DNA of 64,000 nucleotides, taken from the NCBI RefSeq assembly GCF_015159595.1, contig NZ_CP063304.1, positions 1,922,001 through 1,986,000 of the forward strand. Direction: 5' to 3'. This stretch comes from Blautia liquoris. Its GTDB lineage: Bacteria; Bacillota; Clostridia; Lachnospirales; Lachnospiraceae. The notes under the pieces are model-generated. The model saw only the letters and a program-made list of their open reading frames with translations. It was not told the DNA's origin and ran no database searches. This document shows positions 44,822 to 53,274 of the stretch, in pieces (the stretch's first letter is position 1; every line of letters begins with the position of its first letter). The position numbers and the translations under genes were made by a program.

Positions 44822-46918
44822 CTACAGAAGTGATAGTGTCAAAAACAGTGATGCCATCAAAGATGCGATCAATGATACAACCGTAATCTGCGTATTAATT
44901 GACGGCCCTGCCGTATCTTTAAAGGGATCACCTACAGTATCGCCGATAACCGCAGCTTTGTGGGCATCGCTGCCTTTTCCACCGTTATGGCCTGATTCAA
45001 CGTACTTCTTAGAATTATCCCAAAGTCCTCCCGCATTGCTCATAAAGTTCGCAAGCAGAAGACCGCTTATGATATTGCCGGTAAGGAAACCTCCTATCGC
45101 CCTTACACCACCGATAAAGCCCACCAGAAGTGTTGCGATAATGGTCATCAGGCCCGCCGGAATCAGTTCATGAAGCGAACCCGTTGTTGCCAGTTCAATG
45201 CATCGGTCATATTCCGGAATAACATCTTTCTTTCCTTCTTTTAATCCTGGTATTTCGCGGAACTGACGATGGATCTCGGATACCATACGCTGTGCATTTC
45301 GATTGACACCGAGCATCAACATGGCACTGAAAACAGCCGGAATTGCTGATCCGATAATCATTCCGAAGAATACAATTGGATCCATTACATCAAATCCAGT
45401 CAGATATTTTTCTCCCGCCGCGACAAGTCCTTTCGCCACTGCTGCTTCATTTACCTCACTGATAAACGCACCGAGAAGTGCAATTACGGTCAGACCTGCA
45501 GCGCCAATTGCAAAGCCCTTTGTGACAGCCTTGACAGTATTTCCTGCGCTGTCCAAAGAATCAGTGATATCAATTACATCATCGCCCAGATCACCCATCT
45601 CAGCGAGTCCTCGTGCATTGTCCACAATTGGACCATAAGCATCATTTGATATGATCATGCCTACAATCGAAAGCATCCCCACAGCCGCCATTGAAATTCC
45701 AAACATGGCATAATCGCCGCCTAAAGGTGCACAGAGCTTATACGAAATCAACGCGGAAAATGCAATCCCGATCAGTGCCGGCAGCGTTGATATAAAACCA
45801 TAAGATACACCCGAAAGGACTGTAAATGCCGGCCCTGATTCACTTGCTTTTGCTGTCAGTTGTACTGGCTTTTTTGCGTCATCGGTGAAATAGTCACTGG
45901 CGATACCGATAATAACTCCCACGAGAAGCCCCACAAAACTGGCCCCCCAGATACGCCATTCCAGATGGAATACAGCTGTCGCTATTGCCGTCAGTACTGC
46001 AAAAATTGCCGTTGTAACATAAGTACTCGAATTCAGGGCAAAGGTAGGATTGTCATTCTTCCCCATACGTGCTGTAGCCACTCCTATGATCGATGCCAGA
46101 AGCCCAAGAGCCGCGTAGCAGAAAACCATGGATACATTCTTCGTGCCGCCCATCGTCTGATCAAGTGCCGCTCCCATGACAAGCGCCGCCGCCATAGAAG
46201 CTACATTCGAATCAAAAAGATCGGCTCCCATTCCGGCAACATCCCCGACATTGTCTCCTACATTGTCAGCGATAACTGCAGGATTGCGCGGATCATCCTC
46301 CGGAATCCCAAGCTCCACTTTTCCGACAAGATCGGCAGATATATCCGCGGTCTTGGTAAATATTCCCCCGCCTGCCTTTGCAAAAAGTGCCAGTGAACTG
46401 GCACCAAAGCTGAATCCCAGCAGAGTTGTCGTATCTCCGGTGAGCCAGAATACCAGTGCAACACCAAGAAGGGATGCTCCTACCACAGCCATTCCCATGA
46501 CTGCACCGCCCCGAAAACCGCACAGGAAAGAAAGGCGAATACCTTTCTGTGCCGCCTCGGCGGTCTTCGCATTTGCGATTGTGGCTACGGCGATCCCAAT
46601 CTTTCCTGCTGCAGCAGAAATAAGTGCTCCAAAAATATACGCCAACGCCATCTGAAAATTAAGCAAAATATGTCCCTTCCATATCGGAGATGGAAGGAAG
46701 ATGAAGATCAGTACCGCACATACGCCGCAGAATTTGGCAAGTACGAGGTACTCCTTGTTGAGAAATGTTGCCGCCCCCTGACGGATATAGCCGCTCACCC
46801 TATGAATCTGTTCATTCGATGACGGCTGCTCCTTTACCCAGCCATACAGCCAGGCTGCCAGTGCAAACGACAGTAGTGATGTGACAATTGCGATGACTAT
46901 AAAACCTGTTGAACCCAA
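44822..46918 (-). CDS. hppA: Membrane-bound ion-translocating pyrophosphatase
   Basis: This 698-residue protein pumps ions at the cost of pyrophosphate, with about 16 helices. The family motif is seen as IPEDDPRNPAVIADNVGDN, and GADLFDSNVAS follows it. In the K+-site region the sequence reads GNTVKAVTKG; Lys and Thr there are typical of K+-independent H+-pumping members. The TTG at 46918 is preferred: AAAGGGG lies 8 bases upstream and the N-terminus is then a membrane helix. A frame to 47047 exists, but its first 43 codons are hydrophilic and overlap a 40-bp repeat. Confidence 0.88.
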   Translation of the reverse strand: MGSTGFIVIAIVTSLLSFALAAWLYGWVKEQPSSNEQIHRVSGYIRQGAATFLNKEYLVLAKFCGVCAVLIFIFLPSPIWKGHILLNFQMALAYIFGALISAAAGKIGIAVATIANAKTAEAAQKGIRLSFLCGFRGGAVMGMAVVGASLLGVALVFWLTGDTTTLLGFSFGASSLALFAKAGGGIFTKTADISADLVGKVELGIPEDDPRNPAVIADNVGDNVGDVAGMGADLFDSNVASMAAALVMGAALDQTMGGTKNVSMVFCYAALGLLASIIGVATARMGKNDNPTFALNSSTYVTTAIFAVLTAIATAVFHLEWRIWGASFVGLLVGVIIGIASDYFTDDAKKPVQLTAKASESGPAFTVLSGVSYGFISTLPALIGIAFSALISYKLCAPLGGDYAMFGISMAAVGMLSIVGMIISNDAYGPIVDNARGLAEMGDLGDDVIDITDSLDSAGNTVKAVTKGFAIGAAGLTVIALLGAFISEVNEAAVAKGLVAAGEKYLTGFDVMDPIVFFGMIIGSAIPAVFSAMLMLGVNRNAQRMVSEIHRQFREIPGLKEGKKDVIPEYDRCIELATTGSLHELIPAGLMTIIATLLVGFIGGVRAIGGFLTGNIISGLLLANFMSNAGGLWDNSKKYVESGHNGGKGSDAHKAAVIGDTVGDPFKDTAGPSINTQITVVSLIASLMASLFLTLSLL

Positions 46919-47039
46919 TGTAAAATCCCCTTTCTTATTATAAGTTTGGATTATCAGCTGATTCGCTGTAATACCCGCTTCCTCCATATTATATGTATAG
47001 CTCTCACGCATCTCCTCTCCGGTCAGGCAAAAGGTTATC

Positions 47040-47079
47040 TTTTTCATGCGAGCATGAAACGCAGGACCTTTTGACCCTT
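47040..47079. repeat. 40-bp direct repeat, copy 1
   Basis: The 40 bases are identical to 47188-47227. The core TCATGC-GA-GCATGA is an inverted repeat, and flanking AAAAGGT/ACCTTTT (47030-47036 and 47066-47072) extend it into a hairpin. It sits just upstream of the pyrophosphatase gene. Confidence 0.9.
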
Positions 47080-47187
47080 ATGATACACGGATTATTACGC
47101 TCTTCGAGCTCTCACAATCCTAAAAACATTCGAATTCCACCCTAATCGGGTTGCGTTCTCATGTTTTTACGGGTCCCAAAGTCATGC

Positions 47188-47227
47188 TTTTTCATGCGAG
47201 CATGAAACGCAGGACCTTTTGACCCTT
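47188..47227. repeat. 40-bp direct repeat, copy 2
   Basis: Identical to copy 1 and 148 bases from it. With GGGTCCCAAAG (47171-47181) on its left it can form a larger stem-loop closed by GGGTC/GACCC. The 108 bases between the copies hold no gene. The pair occupies most of the gap between the pyrophosphatase and peroxidase genes. Confidence 0.9.
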
Positions 47228-47255
47228 GGTATCATAATATGCAATTGGAAAATCA

Positions 47256-47288
47256 AATGACCGCCCAAATAACATTGGTACGGTCATT
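47256..47288 (-). terminator. Weak hairpin after the peroxidase gene
   Basis: Arms AATGACCG and CGGTCATT, 17 bases apart, overlap the 3' flank of the glutathione-peroxidase-like gene. The following bases GATTTTCC (minus strand) make a poor T-run. Confidence 0.45.
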
Positions 47289-47298
47289 CTTCCGGATT

Positions 47299-47832
47299 CT
47301 ATAATAATTTTTCGATCTCTTGTCCCAGATCCTCAGGTTTATAGGCTGGTGCAAAACGATCTTTCACGTTTCCTTCTCTGTCAATCAGGAATTTTCCGAA
47401 ATTCCACTTGATGGCACTTTCCTCATCAAAGTGAACCATACCTTTTACCTTCTCTTCAAAAGCTTTTGTCTCCTCAGTTTCACGAGCTTTCGGAGCTTCC
47501 TCTTTGAGCCAGGTGAATAACGGGGCTGTTTCTGGTCCGTTTACATTTATTTTCGCAAATCTTGGAAACTTTGTTCCGTAATTCATCGTACAAAAGGTTG
47601 AGATTTCTTCATCGCTGCCAGGTGCCTGTTCTAAAAACTGATTGCACGGAAAATCCAGAATCTCAAGGCCTTTATCTTTGTATTTCTCATACAATTTCTC
47701 AAGTGCTTCATACTGGGGAGTCAGACCACATTTTGTAGCGGTGTTGACAACAAGTAAAACCTTTCCCTTATAATCTGCAAGAGAAATTTCTTCCCCCTTA
47801 TTATTCTTGACTTTAAAGTCGTAAATTGTCAT
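47299..47832 (-). CDS. Glutathione-peroxidase-family thiol peroxidase
   Basis: This 177-residue thioredoxin-fold protein reduces peroxides. The peroxidatic residue is Cys35 in TATKCGLT (Cys, not selenocysteine), with the conserved FPCNQF (Cys about 64) and the C-terminal KWNFGKFLI containing the catalytic Trp/Asn pair. In bacteria these enzymes usually use thioredoxin rather than glutathione. Confidence 0.93.
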   Translation of the reverse strand: MTIYDFKVKNNKGEEISLADYKGKVLLVVNTATKCGLTPQYEALEKLYEKYKDKGLEILDFPCNQFLEQAPGSDEEISTFCTMNYGTKFPRFAKINVNGPETAPLFTWLKEEAPKARETEETKAFEEKVKGMVHFDEESAIKWNFGKFLIDREGNVKDRFAPAYKPEDLGQEIEKLL

Positions 47833-48035
47833 ATTCTATCCTCCTTTGTGGATTAATTGTCTAACTTTTTGTTTCTATACCAACATTATATAATTCTTTC
47901 GAGTCAGATGCAACTATTATTTCAAAAAACTTCCTTACCACACGTTAAATAATAATTTGGCATACTTATCAGTTCTAGTTTAGTTTTTATCAAGATATAC
48001 TGTAATAAAACGAATCCGTGAAAGCAGGACAAAAT

Positions 48036-48200
48036 ATGGATCTTATGATCAACAAAGATGTCAGACTGTTACTTCTCAACTATTCGAATAAAACTATGAA
48101 TGTATATTACTTGAACTATGTCTGGAAGATGCCTTTGATCGGCCTTCGCCCCCCTTACTATACGAACCCAAGTTACGACCTCAACTACCCCATCATCTGA
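48036..48200 (+). CDS. Small Tyr/Asn/Pro-rich protein, possibly coat-associated
   Basis: This protein of 54 residues starts MDLMINKDVRLLLLNYSNK and ends in a YYTNPSYDLNYPII tail rich in Tyr, Asn and Pro. A weak AGCAGG precedes the ATG at 48036. It lies 31 bases before an SDR gene on the same strand. The composition resembles small clostridial coat or stress proteins, but I do not recognise a family. It may be genuine because the frame, composition and spacing are consistent. Confidence 0.5.
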   Translation: MDLMINKDVRLLLLNYSNKTMNVYYLNYVWKMPLIGLRPPYYTNPSYDLNYPII

Positions 48201-48231
48201 AAGTTAACAAGAAACATATATAGAAAGGAAA

Positions 48232-49242
48232 ATGAACGATTCAATGGAAAACAAAAATTCTTCCTGCAACAATGATAATGATTCCAACATGAAACAGACA
48301 GTGGAAAATCTGCTGAACTATTTTGAAGAAAATATGATACGAAGACCTTACCCTATGTACCCTAATTACGGTACGATCACAAGATACGAAGATGTTCCGA
48401 TCAGTGTTCCGGAGCAACATCAGTTCCGACAACCGGGACTTGAAGAATTGATGGTACCAAGACCTATTATAGAGAATCCAAACTATAAAGGATCTGGAAA
48501 ACTAATAGATAAAGTAGCTTTAATTACCGGCGGAGACAGCGGTATTGGTGCAGCCGCTGCAATAGCTTTTGCAAAAGAAGGTGCCGATGTGGCGATATCC
48601 TATCTTGATGAGGAAAACGATGCCATGAGGACAAAAAAACGAATTGAAGAACTTGGATGCAAATGCCTTTTGCTTCCCGGGGATCTCAGAGACAAGAAAC
48701 ACTGCAAGAATATCGTCGGTGACACTGTGAAATGTTTCGGAAAAATTGATATTTTGTGTAATAATGCCGGTGTACAGTTTCCGCAGCCGAGCCTTTTGGA
48801 TATCAGTGATGAGCAGTTTGAAGAAACATTCAGGACCAATTTCTTTCCACATTTTTACATAACTAAGGCTGCACTTCCTTATATGGAACCAGGCAGTTCG
48901 ATCATTGGAACAGCATCTGTTGTGACATATATGGGAGAGGAAGATCTGATTGATTATACTTCTACCAAAGGAGCTATCGTCGGTTTTACGAGAGCTCTGG
49001 CCAGAAATCTCGGTAAACAGGGCATCCGGGTAAATGCTGTGGCTCCGGGGGAGATCTGGACTCCTCTCATCCCTTCGAGTTTTTCTGCCGATACGGCAGC
49101 CGTACCCGAAAACAATATGCTGATGCGCATGGGTCAGCCATTTGAACTGGCACCCGCATATGTATATCTGGCATCTGATGATTCACGTTTTGTAACCGGC
49201 CAGGTTATTCATGTCGATGGAGGACAGACAACAAATTCATGA
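48232..49242 (+). CDS. SDR family oxidoreductase (YhxC/YdaD-like)
   Basis: This 336-residue protein is a classical short-chain dehydrogenase with an extra N-terminal segment of about 90 residues. The Rossmann motif is [12 protein letters not shown], the NNAG motif is CNNAGVQ, and the catalytic Tyr-x3-Lys is DYTSTKGA. The tail [12 protein letters not shown] is typical. The N-terminal extension with a Tyr/Pro-rich start resembles general-stress SDRs of Bacillus. Substrate unknown. Confidence 0.92.
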   Translation: MNDSMENKNSSCNNDNDSNMKQTVENLLNYFEENMIRRPYPMYPNYGTITRYEDVPISVPEQHQFRQPGLEELMVPRPIIENPNYKGSGKLIDKVALITGGDSGIGAAAAIAFAKEGADVAISYLDEENDAMRTKKRIEELGCKCLLLPGDLRDKKHCKNIVGDTVKCFGKIDILCNNAGVQFPQPSLLDISDEQFEETFRTNFFPHFYITKAALPYMEPGSSIIGTASVVTYMGEEDLIDYTSTKGAIVGFTRALARNLGKQGIRVNAVAPGEIWTPLIPSSFSADTAAVPENNMLMRMGQPFELAPAYVYLASDDSRFVTGQVIHVDGGQTTNS

Positions 49243-49245
49243 TAG

Positions 49246-49277
49246 AAAGTGAGCGGTTTCCGCTCACTTTTTCTTTC
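49246..49277 (+). terminator. Rho-independent terminator of the SDR gene
   Basis: Perfect 11-base arms AAAGTGAGCGG and CCGCTCACTTT with a 3-base loop, followed by TTCTTT. Confidence 0.88.
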
Positions 49278-49344
49278 GCTCTCCCTGAATTATGGACGGC
49301 CTAAATGTTCATTAAGTTCATTGATTTCTCCCCATTCTCGTTGT

Positions 49345-50079
49345 TCAATAGCCCCGCATGGTGTCATCAATCAGCCGTTTTCCAGATATGCCCTTGGAAC
49401 GCAGCAGCTTCGCCACTGAGTCGATAACACCGGGCGAGGCGGACATATAGTAATATGCCTGATTCCCATACTGACCGGCCAGCTCTGAAAGCTTTGCCTG
49501 TGTTTCCTCTCGCGCCGACACCTTATGCAGTGACATGGACGGGTTGTCGTTCGCAATGGTGTGGATCTCATCCCCAAAGAGATAGAAATCCGAAGAGGAA
49601 TAGACGATATGAATAGGTCGTGTCTGGCTGTGCGCCAGCTCCTTGACGAGCGCGCGCACCGGCGTGACACCCACCCCTCCGGCAAACAGTACTATGGGCG
49701 AATACTCGTCCCGGACGCGGAACCAACCAAAGGCACCCTGCACTGAAACCTGGGCACCTGGCTTCAGTGAAAGCAGCGCCTTTTTGAACGCACTTGTTTC
49801 CTTGCCGGTTCTGGTGCCAAACAGCAATACGCCTTCCTCTTGGATAGACGCAATAGAAAAAATGCGGTATTCTTTTTCGATCCCCTCATGGTCGGGCAGA
49901 CGAAGCATCACATGCTCCCCCGCATTCCATGTAAACCCATCGGCGGGCTTGAGGGCAATCGTGTGGTAGTCTCCGTGGGGGTTTTCAGCCTCAACAACGG
50001 TCGCCACGGTTTTGCGCATCATCCCCTTGAGGTAACGCGCGTTCTTGATGAATCCCCATAGCATTTTTAAGGTGTCCAT
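49345..50079 (-). CDS. FAD/NAD(P)-binding ferredoxin-reductase-like oxidoreductase
   Basis: This 244-residue protein has an FAD domain with the RxYS-type motif EYRIFSIAS (about residue 71) and an NAD(P) domain with FAGGVGVTPVRAL (about residue 133). There is no 2Fe-2S domain. It acts as a one-component flavin reductase or as part of an electron chain; the partner is not visible. Its base composition is clearly more GC-rich than its neighbours, suggesting a separate origin. It lies 89 bases after the TetR gene and likely shares its promoter at 50773-50801. Confidence 0.85.
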   Translation of the reverse strand: MDTLKMLWGFIKNARYLKGMMRKTVATVVEAENPHGDYHTIALKPADGFTWNAGEHVMLRLPDHEGIEKEYRIFSIASIQEEGVLLFGTRTGKETSAFKKALLSLKPGAQVSVQGAFGWFRVRDEYSPIVLFAGGVGVTPVRALVKELAHSQTRPIHIVYSSSDFYLFGDEIHTIANDNPSMSLHKVSAREETQAKLSELAGQYGNQAYYYMSASPGVIDSVAKLLRSKGISGKRLIDDTMRGY

Positions 50080-50168
50080 ATAAATCTTCTCCTTTTTAAT
50101 TTCGTAAAAGTATAGTCAGATCTGTTCGGTTAAAATGTAATGTATGGTGTCACGTAATTCGGCAAAGT

Positions 50169-50714
50169 TTACAATTTGTAGTAATTACCAGAAAGTATGT
50201 GCAGAAGAAATACCGATAACTCATTTGTTGATATACGATTGTTATCTTTAAACCAACAAATAATCATTTGTGTCATAGCTCCGGCTAAGAAAGCATTTGC
50301 ATATTTGTCAGTTCTGCTGTCCTCTTTGGGCGAAACTTTACTTGTAAAATCTTGCATTGCCGCCGTTACTTCTTCTGAAATCAGCCACTCCAATTTCTGG
50401 TCAATCAGAAGTCCGAGCAATTCACGATGTGTTTCAAAAATTCCCGCGAAACAATCAGTTATATCGCTCGGAAGAATATTTTTCTTGGAATTCAACTTTT
50501 GAAACATTTCGTGATAGCAATTCCGAAGACAAAAACGCAATACATCATCTTTATCATCAAAGCAATTATAAAATGTCTGCCGTACAAGTTCGGCTTTTTG
50601 GCAAATGTCTCGCACAGTTATTTTATTGTATGGTCTTTCTTTCATAATAGAAAGCAGTGCGTCTGCAATCCATTTTTGTGACCGAATGGCTTTTGGATTA
50701 TCACCTTGATACAT
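50169..50714 (-). CDS. TetR/AcrR family transcriptional regulator
   Basis: This 181-residue protein has an N-terminal TetR helix-turn-helix (ITVRDICQKAELVRQTFYNCF, the usual KITVRDI...FY pattern) and a helical ligand domain. The start ATG 50714 follows AGGAGAATGA. It is transcribed away from a terpene-cyclase-like gene across a palindromic promoter region that contains two 18-bp dyads suited to TetR dimers. It probably represses both directions until a ligand binds. Confidence 0.92.
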   Translation of the reverse strand: MYQGDNPKAIRSQKWIADALLSIMKERPYNKITVRDICQKAELVRQTFYNCFDDKDDVLRFCLRNCYHEMFQKLNSKKNILPSDITDCFAGIFETHRELLGLLIDQKLEWLISEEVTAAMQDFTSKVSPKEDSRTDKYANAFLAGAMTQMIICWFKDNNRISTNELSVFLLHILSGNYYKL

Positions 50715-50748
50715 TCATTCTCCTTGTTTTGTATAAGTTAAGTCAGCG

Positions 50749-50804
50749 ACCTTGACACTTGTCCATGTCAGTATTATAATACTGACATGGACAAGTGTCA
50801 AGGT
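50749..50804. promoter_or_regulatory. 56-bp perfect palindrome with two overlapping consensus promoters
   Basis: The 28-base arms are perfect and meet at 50776/50777. On the plus strand TTGACA (50752-50757), a 17-base spacer and TATAAT (50775-50780) form a full consensus promoter. By symmetry the minus strand has the same, TTGACA at 50801-50796 and TATAAT at 50778-50773. The -10 boxes overlap by four bases. Two dyads TGACA-N8-TGTCA (50753-50770 and 50783-50800) overlie the -35 and spacer of each, fitting TetR operators. Confidence 0.9.
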
Positions 50805-50837
50805 GATTTCTATATTAATTAGTTGGAGGTTTATATC

Positions 50838-51479
50838 ATGGTGAATTTTCTCTTTGTACTAAGCGGTGTATGTTGGACTTTGGTTTACATTAGTCTTATT
50901 TATAGGGGATTCAAAGACAAAACATATGGGATGCCACTATTTGCATTGGGATTGAATATTGCATGGGAGGTGCTTTATTCTATCGATGGGATATTTATTC
51001 ATAAGGCGAATATGCCCCCTGTACAAAATGTCGCAAATGTTGTTTGGGCATTTTTTGATATACTGATTGTGATAACATTTTTTCGCTACGGAAAAAAATA
51101 TTTTCCTGAAATAGGAAAGAAATATTTTCTCCCTTTTGGCACTCTCGCAATATTTACTTGCGTCGCCTTACAACTGGCATTCTATTTACATTTTGACAGT
51201 GGTGTTGAGGCATCGCAGTACTCCGCATTTGCACAGAATGCAGCCATGTCTATCATGTTCCTATATATGCTATTTCAACGAAAAGGAACGGAAGGTCAGT
51301 CATTTACGGTTGCTATCGCAAAGTGTTTGGGAACACTTGCTCCGACAATTCTCGGTGGCTTTATCGAAAGTACAAATATGTACATCATGCTTACCGGTAT
51401 GGTATGTCTCGTTTTCGATATTTTTTACATTATTGGATTGTTTCAAAAAAACAAGACATCAAAGGTCGCTGTTTTTTAA
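50838..51479 (+). CDS. Transmembrane terpene-cyclase-like protein
   Basis: This 213-residue protein has about seven transmembrane helices and resembles the Pyr4/PaxB family of membrane terpene cyclases. The conserved NIAWEVLYS places Glu44 in a helix, and Asp194 lies near the end of the chain (CLVFDIFYIIGLF). In Pyr4 a Glu and an Asp in like positions are needed for epoxide-opening cyclisation. The start is ATG 50838, eight bases after GGAGG. It is driven by the palindromic promoter opposite a TetR gene. No prenyltransferase or epoxidase is adjacent, so its substrate is unknown. Family assignment is from memory of motifs. Confidence 0.6.
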   Translation: MVNFLFVLSGVCWTLVYISLIYRGFKDKTYGMPLFALGLNIAWEVLYSIDGIFIHKANMPPVQNVANVVWAFFDILIVITFFRYGKKYFPEIGKKYFLPFGTLAIFTCVALQLAFYLHFDSGVEASQYSAFAQNAAMSIMFLYMLFQRKGTEGQSFTVAIAKCLGTLAPTILGGFIESTNMYIMLTGMVCLVFDIFYIIGLFQKNKTSKVAVF

Positions 51480-51544
51480 GACTCAATAATTTATTTTAAG
51501 ATCACTTCAGCGGTGCTTGATTGTTTTTAATTGTCTTGAAAGAC

Positions 51545-51690
51545 TGACGGTGCAGTAGCCACCATTATGGCTACTAAGTATCAGATTGGAGGGATAATGG
51601 CAACGGAAGAACCGGAAGACTGCTTGTGAATTTGGATCTGATGAAAGCAGGGTATCCACCGATTGACATTAAGTTTACAAAAGAACGAAC
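51545..51690 (+). pseudogene. Fragments of phage terminase and Fic protein
   Basis: Around 51544-51573 the plus strand reads KTDGAVATIMA, matching the C-terminal IDGVVATIMA of the terminase at 59466-59493. From 51593 the frame reads DNGNGRTGRLLVNLDL, the core Fic motif, then MKAGYPPIDIKF, typical of Fic C-termini. Neither has a start or the Fic His-Pro upstream. They are short relics, not genes. A small hairpin AGTAGCC/GGCTACT lies at 51554-51576. Confidence 0.6.
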
Positions 51691-51742
51691 GGACACACGG
51701 CTACGTTTCCGTCGGTCCGTCCTCCCTCTGCGCGATGTTATC

Positions 51743-51973
51743 TTAAAAATCAACCGTTATCGCAAATTTCCCCTGCGAATGATTATTTACAATATCTGCA
51801 ATCACCTCGTGTAATGGTAATCCGATAAAAAAGCTTAATAAGAAACCTATAATAAGAGATGGACAAGTAATTATCGGTTCTCCCGCAGTCCATGTTTTGA
51901 TAAACATCGAAAGCACAATAACCACAAACGGCAGGATTATAAAGGGAAGTGCTTTTATCATCATTTTCTCCAT
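51743..51973 (-). CDS. Small two-helix membrane protein or fragment
   Basis: This 76-residue sequence has two hydrophobic helices (LPFIILPFVVIVLSMFI and LIIGFLLSFFIGL). A GGAG lies close to the alternative ATG a few codons in. I do not recognise the family; it may be a DUF2798-like remnant. It follows an alpha/beta-hydrolase gene by 37 bases on the same strand. Confidence 0.45.
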   Translation of the reverse strand: MEKMMIKALPFIILPFVVIVLSMFIKTWTAGEPIITCPSLIIGFLLSFFIGLPLHEVIADIVNNHSQGKFAITVDF

Positions 51974-52010
51974 TGCCGATATAATCAGTCTCTTTACATT
52001 CTCATTGCTA

Positions 52011-52985
52011 TCATTGGATAGTCAAAAATTCAACAATTTCCCTGCCAATTGTTTCGTACTCATAATTGTGAATATAATGTGGGCAATCTAACTCTACATA
52101 TGTTCCTGCTTTAATTTGAGAAATATACTCTATTGGAATTTTACGCCACGTTTCTTTATCAAATCCTGTTCCACCCGAACCATCTGAAATGAATAATAGC
52201 ATTGGAAGTTGAGGCACACCTAATTCATTTACTCTTTCTGCATTTGCTTTTACTACTTCGGCTTCATTTATCATGGATACAGTTGCTGTCCGTCTGTAGA
52301 AAATAGCCTTGTAAATTTCCTTTTCTTCATCCGTTAACGTTCCATGCTTTATTGCTTCGCTATCTGAAATCCCTGGAATTAATCGAGTAACACCAATGCT
52401 TGCTCCAAAACTTGTAACTTTCATCATGGGAATGCTTATTTTCATACTGTCATAATATTGCGGAACAGCCATATCAAACCCTATAATCGCCGACACTTCA
52501 TCAGGATATTTTTGTGTCCAATATAAAGCTTCAAGCCCCGACATAGAGTGTGGACAAAGAACATAGGGAGCCGTTAACCCTGCCGCAGTAAGTGCTGCCC
52601 TTGTATCTTCAAGAATAGAGTCAAGGTCTCTGCTTTTATCAACTATATCACTAAATCCATACCCGAATTTTTCTACTACAGCTATTTTATATCTATCATT
52701 TAAAAGAGAGTAGAGGGATTTAAAATCTAGTATCGGAGAACAAGTTCCTCCTCCCGACATAAAAACAAGTGTTGCGTCACCTTTCCCCTCAGTATAAACA
52801 CTCATATTGTGTCCATCCACTTCAACAATTTGTCCAAGAGGCAAGGTGATTTCAGTTTCCTTTTTTAGACGAATTTTATGATTTATGTATAATACTAATA
52901 TCAAAAAAATTAACACAGCAACAATAATGAGTAGCGTTTTCACAATCCCTCTCCCCTTTCGCCATAGAGCCTCTTTTTTTACCAT
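52011..52985 (-). CDS. Membrane-anchored alpha/beta hydrolase
   Basis: This 324-residue protein has one N-terminal transmembrane helix ([18 protein letters not shown]) and an alpha/beta-hydrolase domain facing outside. The oxyanion and nucleophile regions are FMSGGG and [11 protein letters not shown] (Ser in HSMSG); the C-terminal His is in [10 protein letters not shown]. The ATG at 52985, nine bases after AGAGGA, is preferred to the TTG at 52994. It resembles non-haem peroxidase or esterase families; substrate unknown. Confidence 0.82.
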   Translation of the reverse strand: MVKKEALWRKGRGIVKTLLIIVAVLIFLILVLYINHKIRLKKETEITLPLGQIVEVDGHNMSVYTEGKGDATLVFMSGGGTCSPILDFKSLYSLLNDRYKIAVVEKFGYGFSDIVDKSRDLDSILEDTRAALTAAGLTAPYVLCPHSMSGLEALYWTQKYPDEVSAIIGFDMAVPQYYDSMKISIPMMKVTSFGASIGVTRLIPGISDSEAIKHGTLTDEEKEIYKAIFYRRTATVSMINEAEVVKANAERVNELGVPQLPMLLFISDGSGGTGFDKETWRKIPIEYISQIKAGTYVELDCPHYIHNYEYETIGREIVEFLTIQ

Positions 52986-53059
52986 ATCTACCAATCCTCT
53001 TTCTAAAAATGTTCAATCCACAGCCTAAACTATCAAAAAAGCATCCAAATCGCACACTC

Positions 53060-53274
53060 ACTAAGCACCATTTTTCCCTATCTATCGACAAATTCCCATA
53101 GGTAACGGTAGTGACGGATTTTTCTCTCGCCGATAAATATTGGTTGCTGCGGCGCAGCTGTGAGCCTACACGCGCAATCAGCTCAGAGATCGGGAAGGGC
53201 TTTGAGAAATAGTCATCTGCACCAAGCCCCAACCCAAGAACCTTGTTCATATCGTCAGTCCTCGCTGTCAGCAA
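53060..53274 (-). pseudogene. OmpR-family response regulator fragment
   Basis: The frame reads [20 protein letters not shown] then [15 protein letters not shown] and QLRRSN, the last part of a receiver domain and the start of a linker. It lacks the N-terminal receiver half (phospho-acceptor Asp) and the winged-helix domain. The match begins at about 53274, where a stop precedes it, and is lost at about 53060. A sensor kinase is not present. Confidence 0.75.

Noticed and set aside
46919-47047. N-terminal extension of the pyrophosphatase
   Set aside because: The 43 extra residues are hydrophilic, overlap a repeat, and the TTG at 46918 has a better ribosome binding site.
51626-51814. Short frame of 62 codons as a gene
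   Set aside because: Only its first part matches a Fic C-terminus; the rest is unrelated and no start site is supported.
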